In this document: one piece after another, positions 10,834 to 19,573 of the stretch
How positions within the stretch are numbered: position 1 is the stretch's first letter
Layout of the letters: every line of letters starts with the position of its first letter
NCBI GenBank assembly: GCA_001599355.1
Contig: BCGQ01000009.1
Span: 124,001 to 188,000 of the forward strand
Source of the DNA: Nakazawaea peltata
Taxonomy: Eukaryota > Ascomycota > Pichiomycetes > Alaninales > Pachysolenaceae
DNA length: 64,000 nucleotides
Reading direction: 5' to 3'
Position numbers and translations under genes: made by a program
The notes under the pieces: generated by a model
What the model was told of the DNA's origin: nothing
Seen by the model: only the letters and a program-made list of their open reading frames with translations
The model's database searches: none

Positions 10834-10877
10834 AAAAATTTTCTTGTAGATTTTTCCTATAGAAAAATTTTCTATAG
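10834..10877 (-). promoter_or_regulatory. Paired RRPE-like elements upstream of RRT14
   Basis: AAAAATTTT occurs at 10834-10842 and again at 10863-10871, about 62 and 91 bases upstream of the RRT14 ATG. The second copy lies at the centre of a perfect 21-bp palindrome at 10857-10877 (arms CTATAGAAAA and TTTTCTATAG). AAAAATTTT is the core of the ribosomal RNA processing element bound by Stb3 in S. cerevisiae. No good PAC motif is seen nearby. Confidence 0.6.
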
Positions 10878-10978
10878 AAGAGCGGAAAATAATGTCCGCG
10901 AAGACAAATGATGACGGAAATAGGGCGGATATCTACAAGTAAATTGATATAAATACATAGTATTAAATATATAGTTCA

Positions 10979-12310
10979 TTAGTTTACATGAGAGTTTGAT
11001 TTCCGTCTCTTTTTGGTAGGACGGTCGGTATAATCGGTTGCTACGACATCGACAACCTCGATATCCGAGTCAGAATCTTCTGTGTGTAATACTTCCACGT
11101 CTGAATCATCTGTGGAGGAAGATTTAGATGGAGAATTGGAAGAAGTCAACGCCTTTTTAAGCAAATCGACATTGATTTCTCCCAGACTAGGGAAAACAAT
11201 GAAAAATTTAATCAATAATGATCCGAATTTGGATGGTGTTTCTCCGTTTCTCTTCAATTTATATGGCATACCTTTGCCTTCTACTGTTCTGACATCACCT
11301 GGGCTAATCACTTTACCAGCAGGAAGTTTGACATTGAGGTAACTACCGTCCAAGAATTTCAACCGGACTGATCCTCCTGAGAGCAGAGTCACAAGATCTA
11401 TTTTCAGATGGTACTCCAAGTTGACACCATTTCTGCGGAAATATTCATGTGGCTGTTCTTTCAATGTGATGACTACATCACCTGGAATTGTATTTGGACC
11501 TTGATCTGCCATTCCTTTCAATACAAAAGTGTCTCCATTTTCACTCCCTGCCGGAATATCAACAGATAATATCTCTCTGGTCTGGTAATAACCTTCACCT
11601 TGACAGGTACCACATCTGTCCAGTGGTGCTATATATTCCAGTGATCCATTACATTTAGAGCAAGTTCTCTGGATTTGTTGTAACATAAACCCGGTGTTCC
11701 TCTGTATCACCTCTATACCTCTACCTCCACATTGACCACACATATGTATCTTATCAGCAGGAGCACCTTTACCATCACAATCATTACATTTAACACGCTT
11801 ACTCAAACCTAACTTCCGGTGCTCTCCCTTATATAACGATTCCAATGAACATTTCAAAGTATAATTGATATCCCTGCCGCGCCGCACTGTCCTATTGGCA
11901 CTGTATGGTCTGCTGGAAGTAGTGGAGAAGAAGGTGGTACCACCCCCGCCCGAGGATGAGAAAAAGCTAGATGATCGAGTGGTCCCAAACAGATCACCAA
12001 ACAGATCACCAAACATTTGTGAAAACAAGATATCAGGGTTCATAAATGACATCGGTTCACTTCCTCTTTGTACTCCCCCATTTAAACCAGCTTCTCCATA
12101 ATTATCGTAGGCTCTTTTCTTCTCAGGGTCAGATAGCACCTCATACAGACGTGTTACCAGCTTGAATTTCTCAGCAGCATCCTCTTTATTGCCCTGATTC
12201 TTATCTGGATGATACTTAAGCGCCTTAGCGCGGTACGCCTTCTTTATCAGGCCCGCGTCTGCGTCAGGACCCACTCCTAACAAGTCGTAATATTCTGTTT
12301 CTTTCAGCAT
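10979..12310 (-). CDS. APJ1: Apj1-type class A J-domain co-chaperone
   Basis: A 443-residue class A DnaJ. Residues 6-72 form the J domain with HPD at 34-36. A Gly/Phe/Ser-rich linker follows, containing MSFMNPDILFSQMFGDLFG, similar to the linker of yeast Apj1. Then comes a zinc-finger domain with four CxxC motifs (CNDC, CGQC, CSKC, CGTC) and the two C-terminal substrate-binding beta domains. The tail is acidic and Ser-rich and ends in KKRRK, a possible nuclear signal. The family stimulates Hsp70 ATPase, and Apj1 acts in nuclear protein quality control. Xdj1 is the alternative, but the linker and the order of motifs favour Apj1. Confidence 0.82.
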   Translation of the reverse strand: MLKETEYYDLLGVGPDADAGLIKKAYRAKALKYHPDKNQGNKEDAAEKFKLVTRLYEVLSDPEKKRAYDNYGEAGLNGGVQRGSEPMSFMNPDILFSQMFGDLFGDLFGTTRSSSFFSSSGGGGTTFFSTTSSRPYSANRTVRRGRDINYTLKCSLESLYKGEHRKLGLSKRVKCNDCDGKGAPADKIHMCGQCGGRGIEVIQRNTGFMLQQIQRTCSKCNGSLEYIAPLDRCGTCQGEGYYQTREILSVDIPAGSENGDTFVLKGMADQGPNTIPGDVVITLKEQPHEYFRRNGVNLEYHLKIDLVTLLSGGSVRLKFLDGSYLNVKLPAGKVISPGDVRTVEGKGMPYKLKRNGETPSKFGSLLIKFFIVFPSLGEINVDLLKKALTSSNSPSKSSSTDDSDVEVLHTEDSDSDIEVVDVVATDYTDRPTKKRRKSNSHVN

Positions 12311-12635
12311 TTCTCTCCTCGTGATCTCCTATCACTCTATCCACGAACAGTTCACTTGTTTTGAACCTCAGATCAGGCTTTATTCCGTCTCTGCTTCTTC
12401 CCTTCCGCCTTATATCCCCCCTTTTAATTGTCATTTTTGCTCCCGCCGTGGAAGATCACAGAAGTTTCCATTATGCAGAGCAAAATATTGATAAAGGATT
12501 GAGCAAATTACGAGATGAGCAAATGTCCGAAAACGGCAATAGCCGAGCCCGAGGTCGATGTGAAAAATCGGTGAAAAATTGGAGGGAGCTGAGATGGGGT
12601 AGGAAGAAGGAGGAGTATAGAAAGATAGAGTGATA
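12311..12635. promoter_or_regulatory. Divergent promoter APJ1/TMA108
   Basis: A 325-base bidirectional promoter with open antisense frames that are not credible genes. No TATA box or heat-shock element was recognised with confidence. Confidence 0.5.
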
Positions 12636-15437
12636 ATGAGTGAACCTTTGGTGATCCAGAACACCTTTTTGCCTGCTAAGTACAGCTTGCAGCTCGAAGT
12701 TGGGGCATCTAAGCCGAATTTTCAGGGTGACGCCGAGATTGAAGTGGTCAGGAACGTTAAGTCCGTTGGGGGAGATCAAGAACAGGGTCTTGAGTTGATT
12801 TTCAATGCTGCTAATCTTGTGATTGTTCTGGCGGAGTTTGTTGACGAATTAGATGGTGTCACCGAGAAGGCCAAAATCAGACTTGACCGCCTGAAAGAAT
12901 TGGTCTATTTCTCCACCGAGTCATCGCATTTCAATGGGTTGGCTGGGTTCAAGTTGAAATTGAAGTATATGGGTAGAGTTTCCGGCATTAAGACTTATAA
13001 GGACTTGACAGCTGGTGTCTTTAAGACTAACTATTTGAATGGAATCACCGGAAGAGCAGATAATTATATTGTATCTACTCATTGTCAGCCTAAATATGCC
13101 AGATGGATCTTCCCTTGCGTAGACGAACTTACATGTAAACCAAGATTTGAATTATCTATTAAGACCGATATCAAATTTACCTGTTTGAGTAATACAGAAG
13201 TAGTCGATACCCAGATTTTGGACGACACAAAGAAATTGGTCAAATTTGCTACTTCTCCTCCAATGGCTCCTTCAATTTTCGGATTTTGTGTTGGAGATTT
13301 TGAGTATGTTGAGCAGTTGGTAAAGATAAGCGATGTTACTTTGCCAGTTAGAGTATACACTCCTATTGGAGAATTGAGTAATCTGGCCTATGCCTTGAAT
13401 GTAGCTTCATTGTCTTTACCAGAGTTGAGCTCTCTGTTTGGTTCCAAATTCCCTTTGAACAAGGTCGATTTCGTAGCTCTTCCTTTCTTGACCGATTCTG
13501 CAATGGAAGACTGGGGGTTGATTCAAATACAACAATCTTATCTCTTAGTAGAGCCTGAATTGATACTGGCCAAAGAGTCGCTGGCTCATTTGAAGACTGT
13601 GCGTGAGGTCATCGTTCATGAGTTGGTCCATCAATGGATGGGAAATATGGTCACTTTCGACGACTGGACCCATTTGTGGGTCAATGAACTGTTTGCTACG
13701 TTCATGGCTCATGCAATTTTACTGAAATTGAACCTTAACCAAGCGGATGTCTCTATTTTCGTAGAAAAATGTCAAAGCGATTTACAAAGTTTGTTAGATC
13801 AAGACTCTTTACCGACTCTGAATCCAATTTTCGTCAGACATGCTTTGGATGTCAAGACTACACAAGACCTGTTGTCTCATGAACTGTATGTAAAAGGTAT
13901 TCCATTATTCAGATCAGTAGCCAATTTGTTCAACGATAGCTCCAATGACGATTTCAGCGTCTTTTTCTCGGTCATTGGAGATTTCTTGGAACTGTGGAAA
14001 TTCAAGTCTTTCAAACCTGTAGATTTATGGAACTTCATCACCGAGTCTTCAAAAAATACTTCGAAATACAATCTTTCTACTTTCATGCATTCTTGGACTA
14101 GAACCCCGGGGTATCCTATTTTGAGAGTTTCTACTACTGAAGACAACAAAGTAAAGGTTGTCCAGCATAGATACTTACATGGAATCAAGATAGAAGAGGA
14201 CCTGGAGTCTTTTGAAGATGTTCCATATCATTGTCCACTTACTTGCCGCGTCAAAGGAGTTGAAAAGACTCCAAGAAGTATTCTTACCGACAGATCTCAA
14301 AAGTTGGATCTCGATCTGAGCAACTTCATTTCTTGTAATGTTAACTACTCCAATATTGTCAGAGTTCAATATTGTTCAGAACTGATCTTTGACAATATTG
14401 CTAGTGCCATAAAAGACAATTCTATAACCCCCTTGGACTTATATCTGATCTTGTCTGATCTTTCTAAGTTCTTGGGCCAAATATATCAAACGGAGACTGA
14501 TATTGTTGGATTTATCAAGATCATGGATCTGTTGAGCTCTAAAACAGTCAAATACACTCTGTTTGAGCCTTTAGATTTACTGTTAGTCATCTTGCAGAAT
14601 ATTTGGTTCCTGTTTGAGCTGACATCGAAGGAGGCCAAGATTCAAAGATGGGTCAATGACATTTTAATCAAACTTTTGAACTCCAAATTCAAGTGGGAGA
14701 ATGTCAACTACGCAAAGATGTCTGATGCCGAGTTGAGATGTAGAAACTCTATCTTAACCATGCTGGCCAGAATCTGTTCTGCCCCAGAAGTCTCAGTAGT
14801 TATAAAGAAGTTATATAGAAATGTAGTTCATGGTCCAAAGGAGTCAGTTCCTGTTGAGATGTTGAACGGAATCTTGAGTGGTGCCATGAAGTTGAGTAAT
14901 CTGCAGAAGGAGTACAAGGAGATTTTAGGATTGGCCAAACTGCCTCTGTTGACTGTCAATAATATCATGGGTTCTCTGCAAGATGTCCGTGGGGCTTTAC
15001 AAACATCTGCTGTAATTGCCTTAGGATATGTCTCGAATCATGAGTTAGTTGTCAAGACTTTGAACTTCGTTATGACCAACATCGACTCCAAGTTGATCGA
15101 GTTGGCTTTAGTAGGATTGACTCAACAGAACCGTCAAGTACAAAGACAATTATGGGACTGGTTCAAGTTACATTTTAACACTTGGAATGTCAAGTCTTCC
15201 AGAGAGGGATCTGACTATCTGAAGCAATTGAGATCAACCTTAATCAATATCTGTAAAATCGTGTTCGGTATGATGATTGTCAATGGGTCAGACAAGGATT
15301 TGGTCGAAGATTTCGTGAAAAAGAATCATTCTACTGATAAGACCAACCTTGAAGATATTTTAGAAGCAGTTAAATACGAGACAGGGGAGAAATTGAAGTT
15401 AGTTGAACTTGAAGACACTGTCGTCAAGCATATTTAG
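12636..15437 (+). CDS. TMA108: Tma108, ribosome-associated M1-like aminopeptidase
   Basis: A 933-residue M1-family protein, near the length of S. cerevisiae Tma108 (946 aa), which binds translating ribosomes through the N termini of a subset of nascent chains. The zinc motif HELVH lies at residues 328-332, with the distal Glu in VNELFATF. The canonical GAMEN motif is replaced by SAMED, a feature that separates this family from APE2. The rest is an M1 N-domain and a helical C-domain. ATG at 12636 is chosen. The frame is open to a GTG two codons earlier, which is not a plausible yeast start. The stop lies only 23 bases from the convergent serine-rich gene. Confidence 0.9.
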   Translation: MSEPLVIQNTFLPAKYSLQLEVGASKPNFQGDAEIEVVRNVKSVGGDQEQGLELIFNAANLVIVLAEFVDELDGVTEKAKIRLDRLKELVYFSTESSHFNGLAGFKLKLKYMGRVSGIKTYKDLTAGVFKTNYLNGITGRADNYIVSTHCQPKYARWIFPCVDELTCKPRFELSIKTDIKFTCLSNTEVVDTQILDDTKKLVKFATSPPMAPSIFGFCVGDFEYVEQLVKISDVTLPVRVYTPIGELSNLAYALNVASLSLPELSSLFGSKFPLNKVDFVALPFLTDSAMEDWGLIQIQQSYLLVEPELILAKESLAHLKTVREVIVHELVHQWMGNMVTFDDWTHLWVNELFATFMAHAILLKLNLNQADVSIFVEKCQSDLQSLLDQDSLPTLNPIFVRHALDVKTTQDLLSHELYVKGIPLFRSVANLFNDSSNDDFSVFFSVIGDFLELWKFKSFKPVDLWNFITESSKNTSKYNLSTFMHSWTRTPGYPILRVSTTEDNKVKVVQHRYLHGIKIEEDLESFEDVPYHCPLTCRVKGVEKTPRSILTDRSQKLDLDLSNFISCNVNYSNIVRVQYCSELIFDNIASAIKDNSITPLDLYLILSDLSKFLGQIYQTETDIVGFIKIMDLLSSKTVKYTLFEPLDLLLVILQNIWFLFELTSKEAKIQRWVNDILIKLLNSKFKWENVNYAKMSDAELRCRNSILTMLARICSAPEVSVVIKKLYRNVVHGPKESVPVEMLNGILSGAMKLSNLQKEYKEILGLAKLPLLTVNNIMGSLQDVRGALQTSAVIALGYVSNHELVVKTLNFVMTNIDSKLIELALVGLTQQNRQVQRQLWDWFKLHFNTWNVKSSREGSDYLKQLRSTLINICKIVFGMMIVNGSDKDLVEDFVKKNHSTDKTNLEDILEAVKYETGEKLKLVELEDTVVKHI

Positions 15438-15460
15438 ATATCTATAAATACAATAATAGT

Positions 15461-17227
15461 CTATTTAATACTATGGAAAGTTAACTGTGAGTTAGACGAT
15501 GCTGGGAAGCTGACGTCGATCAAGCTATGGTTTCCTCCTTGAGTAAAACTGAGTAAAGAGTCTTGAGAATTCCCTAAATCGAGATTAGAGTCTCTGATTG
15601 TAGTTGGCAACGAGTACCGGTTGATATTAGTCTTGGAGATGAAATTGAAATCCTCATCATTGGCACTAGAGACTCTTTTATGCTCAGCATCCATATCAGG
15701 CAATCTCAAAGCTTCATCTGAGGTCTCAGCAGTATTTGCAGAGTCAAATAAAGACGATGAAGGGAATGAGGAGCGTTCAAGGTCAAGACGAAGTTTAATC
15801 TTCAGCAGCATAAGTCTACGGAGATATATAGTCATTGCCAAACGCTTGATATGATCTTCACGGGCATGGGAGACTTGGAAAAGGTATTTAGAAGAAGGTG
15901 TCTTTCTTGAGTAGACGTAGTCTTTCAAAGCTTGGTATTCTTTCTCAGATGCTGAAGAGTATGCAGTATCGGAACTTATTTGGGAAGAAGCATACACTGG
16001 ACCAAGATCTTTCTGATCTTTAGGCTGCTGAGAAGCTATGATACGACTTCTACGAAGGGTATTACCACGCTCGTTGGTACCACGAAGGGTCCTTTGACGT
16101 TTTATAGTGCTTTGACGCTTCAACATGCTCTGGCGTTTTGGAGTAGGAGGAATATCATAATTCTGAAAGTACATTTGTATGATCAGATCCGTAGGATTCT
16201 CTAATGATAATCTTTTAGATTCATCGATGCTTGCTCTTTTCAAATTATGTTTTAAGTGGGGGTGCAGTTTTAACCTCAGACCTGAGGGAAGCTCAAAAGT
16301 CTGTATTACCAATGGCTCACGTTTACTACGTTCTTGTAATTCGTCTAATTGGAATCTTTCTGAACCCTCGAACAAGTCCATAAGAGATTTCTCATGAGAA
16401 TATTTAGATTTTACCAGCAATTGACGAGAACGATAAGATTTACCAAAAGTGAAGACTTTACGTTTAGGAGCGTAGAAGCCGTATTCATTTCTCAGAGGAA
16501 TTGAAGAATGGTTAGAAGATGTTGCTTGAGGTTTGAAATGATCATCAGTTGGAGTGGACTGCAACAGACGTTCAGCTTTAGATCTGAAGTAGAAACGGCT
16601 GTTCCTCTTACTCTGAGGGTCTTCCTCTGTGATCATGGAGATTCTTTTTGTTTCTGATCTAATGGAAGGTGCTCTCTTAACGACAACTTTTCTTCCACTA
16701 GCTGTTCTTTTAATTAAACCTGGGGTTCCCAAATGAGGTGATATACCTGTGGTAAAACCTTGATGTTGGGAATGGGTATACAGGTGAGGATGCAGATATG
16801 GCGCGTTCAAAGACTCCTGATAACCTCTAGATGGTGGACGAGTTGACGATGATGATAAATGATATGAATTGTCAGGGATAGGTTCATAACTGATACTAGA
16901 CCCAGGGAAAGCTAAAGATACGTCAATGTTATTTGTGCTGTTGTTGACGGTGGTGGCGTTGTAGTGATGGCCTGAATCTCTATAGCTTCTTTGAGAGCTG
17001 ACAGTACTGATAGTTGAAGGTATCACTAGTTTTGGAGATTGACGTCTGCTTCGCACCGACTGTTGATAGAGCAGATCTGAATATATGGAGGAGCTGACTT
17101 CAAAATTGGATTGAGAAGATACAGAGTGGCGGCTGGTGGTTGGTTCAAGGAGTCTAATCTGAGAAGACCTGTTTGATAACAAGTCTCCTAAACTGGAAGA
17201 GGATATACTGGCGGTAGCAGCTGTCAT
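15461..17227 (-). CDS. Unidentified Ser/Arg-rich protein with clustered basophilic kinase sites
   Basis: A 588-residue protein I do not recognise. The first 190 residues are low-complexity Ser/Tyr/His-rich. The middle is basic and contains short blocks such as SGRKVVVKRAPS and KRKVFTFGKSYRSRQLLVKSKYS that look conserved. Residues about 365-400 carry a run of KRQS, KRQST, KRQRT and LRRS motifs, likely sites for PKA-type or Ypk-type kinases. A helical Leu/Arg-rich segment (KRLAMTIYLRRLMLLK) lies near residues 455-475. There is no transmembrane segment or signal peptide. A cortical, bud-neck or signalling scaffold is conceivable but this is speculation. Confidence 0.8.
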   Translation of the reverse strand: MTAATASISSSSLGDLLSNRSSQIRLLEPTTSRHSVSSQSNFEVSSSIYSDLLYQQSVRSRRQSPKLVIPSTISTVSSQRSYRDSGHHYNATTVNNSTNNIDVSLAFPGSSISYEPIPDNSYHLSSSSTRPPSRGYQESLNAPYLHPHLYTHSQHQGFTTGISPHLGTPGLIKRTASGRKVVVKRAPSIRSETKRISMITEEDPQSKRNSRFYFRSKAERLLQSTPTDDHFKPQATSSNHSSIPLRNEYGFYAPKRKVFTFGKSYRSRQLLVKSKYSHEKSLMDLFEGSERFQLDELQERSKREPLVIQTFELPSGLRLKLHPHLKHNLKRASIDESKRLSLENPTDLIIQMYFQNYDIPPTPKRQSMLKRQSTIKRQRTLRGTNERGNTLRRSRIIASQQPKDQKDLGPVYASSQISSDTAYSSASEKEYQALKDYVYSRKTPSSKYLFQVSHAREDHIKRLAMTIYLRRLMLLKIKLRLDLERSSFPSSSLFDSANTAETSDEALRLPDMDAEHKRVSSANDEDFNFISKTNINRYSLPTTIRDSNLDLGNSQDSLLSFTQGGNHSLIDVSFPASSNSQLTFHSIK

Positions 17228-17792
17228 TTCTCACTCCTTCAAATGTTTCAAAGAGATGGACTGAGACAATTGCCAAAAAAAAGTATCCCCAAATAGGTGA
17301 AATAGATGAGATGACCCTTGTAGATATATATATGCTGGAAGCAAGCTGATAAAATTATTATTATATTTGGGACCAGGAAGCAGCAATAACACCCAAGATA
17401 AGGCCGGTCAAAGTTCCGATGAGAGGATATCGAAGATCAGCGGTCTTGCAGCCCGAGAACCCCTTCTCGGGGGGCTAGTTTTCATTACATTTCCTAATAA
17501 GGAAATTATACACGTAAAAAAGATCCAATTTGACAGTCGCTCATCGTTATCCCCAAAAGGGTATTGACACGTGAAAAATTTTGAAAATTTTGGCATTGAC
17601 AGTTTGACTCCCCAATTAAGAAACTACCCCTTCGAGTAATAACACGCCCAGTGTCTCTCCTGCGCCAACAAAAAAGGCCAGATTTCCCTCCAACGAGGCA
17701 AAACCAAAACAAAACAAGATTGGAAAAAAGGCCTGAACCTAATTATAAAATTGATAGATCAAATTAATTGAATCGATTGAATTGAATAGAAG
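17228..17792. promoter_or_regulatory. Divergent promoter of the Ser-rich gene and TPM2, with strong hairpin
   Basis: The region holds an 8-bp perfect inverted repeat with a CCCC loop at 17452-17471 (arms CCCGAGAA and TTCTCGGG), followed by a G run. AAAATTTT-type elements lie near 17575-17595. No extra gene is seen; small ORFs here lack support. Confidence 0.5.
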
Positions 17793-18379
17793 ATGGACAA
17801 GTTAAAGGAAGTAAGTGAGATATAAGTGGGAGGAGATGGAATGGGATATGGATTGAGTGAAATGAGGGTGGATTTTAAAGGATAAAGCGGGTACTAACGC
17901 GGTATTTTTAGAAAATTAACAAGTTGAAGTTGGAGACCGAAGGGTGGCAAGAGAAGCACGACGACTTGGCCGAGAAGGTCAAGCTGTTGGAGCAAGAGAA
18001 CTTAGAGAAGGATCATGAGATTCAATCTTTGTCCAGAAAGAACCAAGTTTTGGAGGAGCAATTGGAGAAGACCGAGTCTGAGTTGGCTGAGAACAAGACT
18101 ACCGCCAATGAGTCTACCAACTTGAAGACTTCTAACGAGAACTACAACAAGAAGATCCAAACTTTGGAGGCTGAGTTGGAAGAGACCAGTGACAAATTGA
18201 AGGAGACTACCGATTTGCTTAGAGAGGCTGACTTGAAGAAGGAACAGGCTAACAAGAAGATCGAGTCTTTGGAGTCTGAGAGAGATGAATTGGAGAAGAA
18301 GTTGGAGGAGTTGGAGTCCAAGTATTCCGAGACCAAGACCGAGTTGGAGCAAATCACTGCCGAGTTGGAGAACTTGTAA
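17793..18379 (+). CDS. TPM2: Tropomyosin (Tpm2-size), one intron
   Basis: Exons 17793-17810 and 17912-18379 join to encode 161 residues, exactly the length of S. cerevisiae Tpm2. Exon 1 encodes MDKLKE and exon 2 continues KINKLKLETEGWQEK, matching the tropomyosin N terminus. The whole chain is a heptad coiled coil with almost no proline, ending in the family signature AELENL. Tropomyosin dimers polymerise end to end along actin cables and regulate formins and myosin. The length favours Tpm2 over Tpm1 (199 aa, with an internal duplication), but many yeasts have a single TPM, so the symbol reflects size. Confidence 0.93.
17811..17911 (+). other. Spliceosomal intron in TPM2
   Basis: This 101-nt intron starts GTAAGT, contains TACTAAC at 17892-17898 and ends TTTTTAG. 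It interrupts codon phase 0 after the sixth codon. Confidence 0.95.
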
Positions 18380-18479
18380 GATTTTTAAGATCGATAAGAT
18401 TTATAGTCGCATCCGTATATCGAGGTATAGCGTTAATTAATACCTAATAATATTAGATGTAGAGTAGGGAAATTTGGAT

Positions 18480-18557
18480 GATCCAGGGCAAATCCAGGGC
18501 AAATCCGGGGCCAATGAAAAGCTCATTCAAGCTCATCCAAGCTCATCCAAGCTCCAA
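18480..18557. repeat. Two small tandem repeats in the TPM2/SWS2 convergent region
   Basis: An 11-bp unit close to ATCCAGGGCAA is repeated about three times (18480-18512). It is followed by a 10-bp unit AAGCTCATCC repeated about four times with slight variation (18518-18556). The repeats lie in the shared 3' region of two convergent genes and do not encode anything recognisable. Confidence 0.8.
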
Positions 18558-18636
18558 CCTTTACTCCTTCTGCTAATTTACGATTTACCACTACTTTAGT
18601 TCAATATCTTTAATACTTCATTATATATACAAGTCC

Positions 18637-19053
18637 CTAACCACGTCTCTCCAATTTATTCAATTTTCTTGCAGTTCTGGCATTAGTTCTGGTGTTTTGA
18701 CCACGAACTGGTAATCCAATAGCATGTCTAAGACCAACATAAGAACCAGTAAGTCTCTTCAACAGAATATTCTCCCTCACTATCGATCTCAACTTGCCCT
18801 CTATAGTCATATCAGAAAGCTCTTTGGTGATGGACATGATTTGTTGCTCAGACAACTGATGCATACGCATCTTTGGATACAAATTCATCTTGGAGCAAAT
18901 CTCGGTAGCGGTCTTCTCTCCAATACCGTAGAATTTGGATGACAAACCGATCTAAAAATGTTAGTATATTGGATGAAAAGGAGGGTATTGGCTCAGACTT
19001 ACCTTCACAAGAGTTTTCCCTGGAAAACCTTTACCTAAAATGTGCACAACCAT
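18637..19053 (-). CDS. SWS2: Mitochondrial small-subunit ribosomal protein uS13m (one intron)
   Basis: Exons 19053-19003 and 18951-18637 encode 121 residues of a bacterial-type S13. The start [10 protein letters not shown] matches yeast Sws2, and the second exon continues [11 protein letters not shown]. The conserved blocks [25 protein letters not shown] and [13 protein letters not shown] are all present. uS13 sits in the head of the small subunit and contacts the P-site tRNA and the large subunit. S. cerevisiae Sws2 is 143 aa and carries a longer C-terminal tail that is missing here. TPM2 is convergent. Confidence 0.95.
18952..19002 (-). other. Spliceosomal intron in SWS2
   Basis: This 51-nt intron reads GTAAGT at its 5' end, has TACTAAC a few bases from the end and closes with TTTTTAG on the minus strand. 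It splits the gene between codons 17 (Lys) and 18 (Ile). Confidence 0.95.
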
Positions 19054-19573
19054 CGTGATTTACAGTCTCCTTATCAAGTTAAAGACGTCGTCGGTCATGG
19101 GAAAATTTTTTATACGATTTTTAGTAGGGGTTGCTATGGAAATACGAAAATAGGAGGGGAAAGGGGGCATAAGGAGGGAGGTAAAGGGGTAGAGGAGATG
19201 GGGGAGCATAAGGGGGAATAGGGGGAGGGGTAGCGAAGCAGAGGAAGAGGGGGAACAAGCGGGGAGCGGAGGGGTGCATAAAGGGATAAAGAGGGGTAAA
19301 TAAGTAAATAAGAAAATAGTTAAAGGGGTAAATAAGTAGGTAAGTAAATAGCCAAAGGGGTAAAGATAAAGGGAAAGGTAAAGGGGCGAGAAGGTGAAGT
19401 GAGGGGAAGGTATTTATGTGACCAAGGTCATACTAAGACTTACTAAAGGAATATCCAACACATACTATGGTCATCCTGAATGCTATAATAACCATCCCAT
19501 AAAATATGAATACAACTCCTATACATTATTCTCCTCTCATTAATTATACATATACACGAATTGAAGTGGGCAA
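19054..19573. repeat. Purine-rich, G-run-dense intergenic tract
   Basis: From about 19145 to 19400 the plus strand is almost all purine, with a dozen or more runs of four or five G separated by short A/T/C spacers. It also carries degenerate repeats of AAGGGGTAAATAAGTA in the second half. It lies upstream of SWS2 and downstream of EOS1, both minus strand. The spacing of G runs would permit G-quadruplex formation on the plus strand. Confidence 0.75.

Noticed and set aside
17841-19420. Transposon, LTR or virus-derived element in repeat-rich intergenic DNA
   Set aside because: No terminal repeats, target-site duplications, integrase, reverse transcriptase or capsid-like frames were found here or elsewhere in the window.
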